Assembly (NCBI GenBank): GCA_913054485.1 | Contig: CAJXHQ010000183.1 | Coordinates: forward strand, 1-6,611 | Length of the DNA: 6,611 nt | Reading direction: 5' to 3' | Source: an uncultured Paracoccaceae bacterium | Lineage (GTDB): Bacteria > Pseudomonadota > Alphaproteobacteria > Rhodobacterales > Rhodobacteraceae | Part shown: in pieces, positions 5,433 to 6,611 of the stretch | How positions within the stretch are numbered: position 1 is the stretch's first letter | How the letters are laid out: each line of letters starts with the position of its first letter | The notes under the pieces: model-generated | Database searches by the model: none | What the model saw: only the letters and a program-made list of their open reading frames with translations | Told to the model about the DNA's origin: nothing | Position numbers and translations under genes: made by a program

Positions 5433-6289
5433 ACTTCACCACACGTTTCGCGCCGTCGCCCACCGGACCGCTGCACCTTGGTCACGCCTATTCGGCGTTA
5501 TTGGCCTACGACATGGCTGCCGCTGCCGGCGGGCAGTTCCTGCTGCGCATCGAAGACATCGACCAGTCCCGCGCCCGAAAGCAATGGGAAGAGCAGATCT
5601 ATGAAGATCTCACCTGGCTCGGCCTCACGTGGCCGCAGCCGGTGATGCGCCAATCAGACCGGCTGCCGCGCTACCGCGCCGCGCTTGATCAGCTCACCGC
5701 CATGGGGCTCACCTACCCCTGCCGCTGCAACCGCGCCGATATCGAGGCCGCGGCCGGCGCGCCGCAGGAAGGCGTGCCGCAGTTCGGCCCCGACGGGCGC
5801 ATCTACCCCGGCACCTGCCGCCCGCGCGCCATGCACGAAGCAGGGTCACATGACGTGATCCGCCTCAACATGCAAAAAGCGCTTCAAGCTGCTGAACTCA
5901 GACCCTTTACCGAAACAGGCCCGGCGCATGAAGGACCACATGCCCCGGACCCGGATCAGCTGATCTCCGCCGTGGGCGACATCATCCTGGTGCGCCGCAA
6001 CATGGGCAGCTCCTACCACCTGTCAGTGGTGGTGGATGACGCGGATCAGGGCATCACCCATGCGGTGCGCGGCGAGGACCTCTTTGAGGCAACCCAGATT
6101 CACGTGCTGCTGCAGTCCCTGTTGGGCCTGCCCACCCCGGTTTACCACCATCATCGCCTGATCCGCGACGAAGCCGGCAAGCGGCTTGCCAAACGCGACG
6201 ACGCCCGCGCCATCGCCAAATACCGCGCCGAGGGCGCCAGCCCGCAAGACATCCGCGGAATTGTCGGCCTGCCCTCTTCTTCTGTTTGA
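5429..6289 (+). CDS. gluQRS: Glutamyl-Q tRNA(Asp) synthetase
   Basis: A 286-residue paralogue of the GluRS catalytic domain without the anticodon-binding domain. It activates glutamate and attaches it to queuosine-34 of tRNA-Asp. The class I HIGH motif is PTGPLHLGH (11-19). The second signature, normally KMSKS-like, is KRLAKRDD (251-258). The zinc ligands typical of GluQRS are seen: Cys98 and Cys100 in PCRC, then Tyr126 and Cys130 in IYPGTC. Glutamate-site residues RFAPS and the LRIEDID stretch (39-45) are kept. The start must be TTG at 5429-5431: the frame has a TGA just upstream at 5420-5422 and the next Met would lose the HIGH region. The TTG overlaps the methyltransferase TGA (TTGA), indicating translational coupling; ribosome-binding sequence is weak (GAG at 5421-5423). 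It converges on hisI. Confidence 0.96.
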   Translation: MNFTTRFAPSPTGPLHLGHAYSALLAYDMAAAAGGQFLLRIEDIDQSRARKQWEEQIYEDLTWLGLTWPQPVMRQSDRLPRYRAALDQLTAMGLTYPCRCNRADIEAAAGAPQEGVPQFGPDGRIYPGTCRPRAMHEAGSHDVIRLNMQKALQAAELRPFTETGPAHEGPHAPDPDQLISAVGDIILVRRNMGSSYHLSVVVDDADQGITHAVRGEDLFEATQIHVLLQSLLGLPTPVYHHHRLIRDEAGKRLAKRDDARAIAKYRAEGASPQDIRGIVGLPSSSV

Positions 6290-6298
6290 AAATATCCC

Positions 6299-6341
6299 CC
6301 TCCCGCTGCCCGGCAGGCGGCCTCGCCACCGGGAAGGGAGG
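6299..6341. terminator. Three-segment hairpin after gluQRS
   Basis: Nested pairings CCTCCC/GGGAGG (6299-6304 with 6336-6341), CCCGG/CCGGG (6309-6313 with 6329-6333) and GGCG/CGCC (6316-6319 with 6324-6327) make one long GC-rich hairpin with small internal loops. It starts 9 bases after the gluQRS stop. No T-run follows it, so it is a candidate transcript-end structure and not a textbook intrinsic terminator. Confidence 0.45.
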
Positions 6342-6343
6342 CA

Positions 6344-6361
6344 GCGGCCCGCCAGGGCCGC
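6344..6361. terminator. 7-bp GC hairpin just after hisI
   Basis: GCGGCCC (6344-6350) and GGGCCGC (6355-6361) form a perfect 7-bp stem with loop GCCA, four bases past the hisI stop codon on the minus strand. A T-run is missing on that strand. Together with the adjacent hairpin at 6299-6341, it fills nearly all the 76 bp between the two convergent genes. Confidence 0.45.
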
Positions 6362-6365
6362 AGCC

Positions 6366-6611
6366 TTATTTCATCGGCTTCATCAGCTCGGTTTCTTCCT
6401 CGCCCGTGATCGAGGTGTAGAAACAGCTGCGCCGGTAGGTATGGCAGGCCGCGCCCTCCTGGTTCACAATGGCCAGCAGGCAGTCGCGGTCGCAATCGAC
6501 ACGCAGATCCACCAGCGCCTGCACGTGGCCCGACGACTCGCCCTTGATCCAGAAGCTCTGGCGCGAGCGCGACCAATAGGTGACCCGCCCGGTCTCCAGC
6601 GTTTTCATCAC
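6366..6611 (-). CDS. hisI: Phosphoribosyl-AMP cyclohydrolase HisI, C-terminal part (cut by window edge)
   Basis: The last 81 or so residues of HisI, which opens the purine ring of phosphoribosyl-AMP to give ProFAR intermediate, the third step of histidine synthesis. The family core is plain: [12 protein letters not shown], then WIKGESSGH, then VDCDRDCLL, then [16 protein letters not shown]. The metal-site aspartates of DCDRD and the three zinc cysteines (in DCDRD, ACHT and RSCFY) are all kept, so the enzyme should be active. A GTG and an ATG near the right edge (6609-6611, 6606-6608) are internal codons: HisI proteins are about 120-140 residues, so roughly 35-50 N-terminal residues lie outside the window. 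No HisE domain follows the last Cys block; the protein ends in LMKPMK at the TAA (6368-6366), so this is a stand-alone HisI. It converges with gluQRS. Confidence 0.96.
   Translation of the reverse strand: MMKTLETGRVTYWSRSRQSFWIKGESSGHVQALVDLRVDCDRDCLLAIVNQEGAACHTYRRSCFYTSITGEEETELMKPMK

Overview
The window looks like a chromosomal segment of a high-GC alphaproteobacterium, most likely Rhodobacterales of the Roseobacter group (Ruegeria/Leisingera/Phaeobacter-like). This rests on the GC-rich codon use, the folate-type tRNA methyltransferase TrmFO, and protein sequences that resemble remembered roseobacter homologues. No database search was possible, so the genus is an inference. No mobile element, CRISPR array, phage gene, rRNA or tRNA gene was seen. 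This is mostly core and housekeeping DNA and I did not find a convincing new multi-gene system. The most interesting signals lie in the RNA and regulatory layer.

Layout, left to right. (1) The last 52 codons of a plus-strand gene with an extreme Gly/Arg-rich tail, end at 161. (2) A minus-strand endonuclease/exonuclease/phosphatase-family gene (192-890) converges on it. (3) A 103-bp divergent promoter region (891-993) serves that gene and a plus-strand EamA/DMT permease (994-1872). (4) A minus-strand PaaI-like hotdog thioesterase (1899-2327) converges on the permease. Its start is only 54 bp from that of a divergent plus-strand enoyl-CoA hydratase/isomerase-family gene (2382-3167). (5) A 262-bp leader or intergenic region (3168-3429) holds an AT-rich patch with repeats and a strong inverted repeat. 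(6) A plus-strand gene run follows: trmFO (3430-4785), a SAM-dependent methyltransferase (4818-5432) and gluQRS (5429-6289). (7) The 3' part of minus-strand hisI (6366-6611) converges on gluQRS and is cut by the window edge.

How the genes work together. trmFO and gluQRS both act on tRNA: one makes m5U54 in the T-loop, the other glutamylates queuosine at the wobble position of tRNA-Asp. The methyltransferase between them overlaps gluQRS by four bases and starts inside a perfect 12-bp hairpin just after trmFO, so its expression may be gated by that structure. The thioesterase and the crotonase-fold protein both belong to families that handle acyl-CoA and probably share control. All three convergent junctions carry inverted repeats without a clear T-tract.
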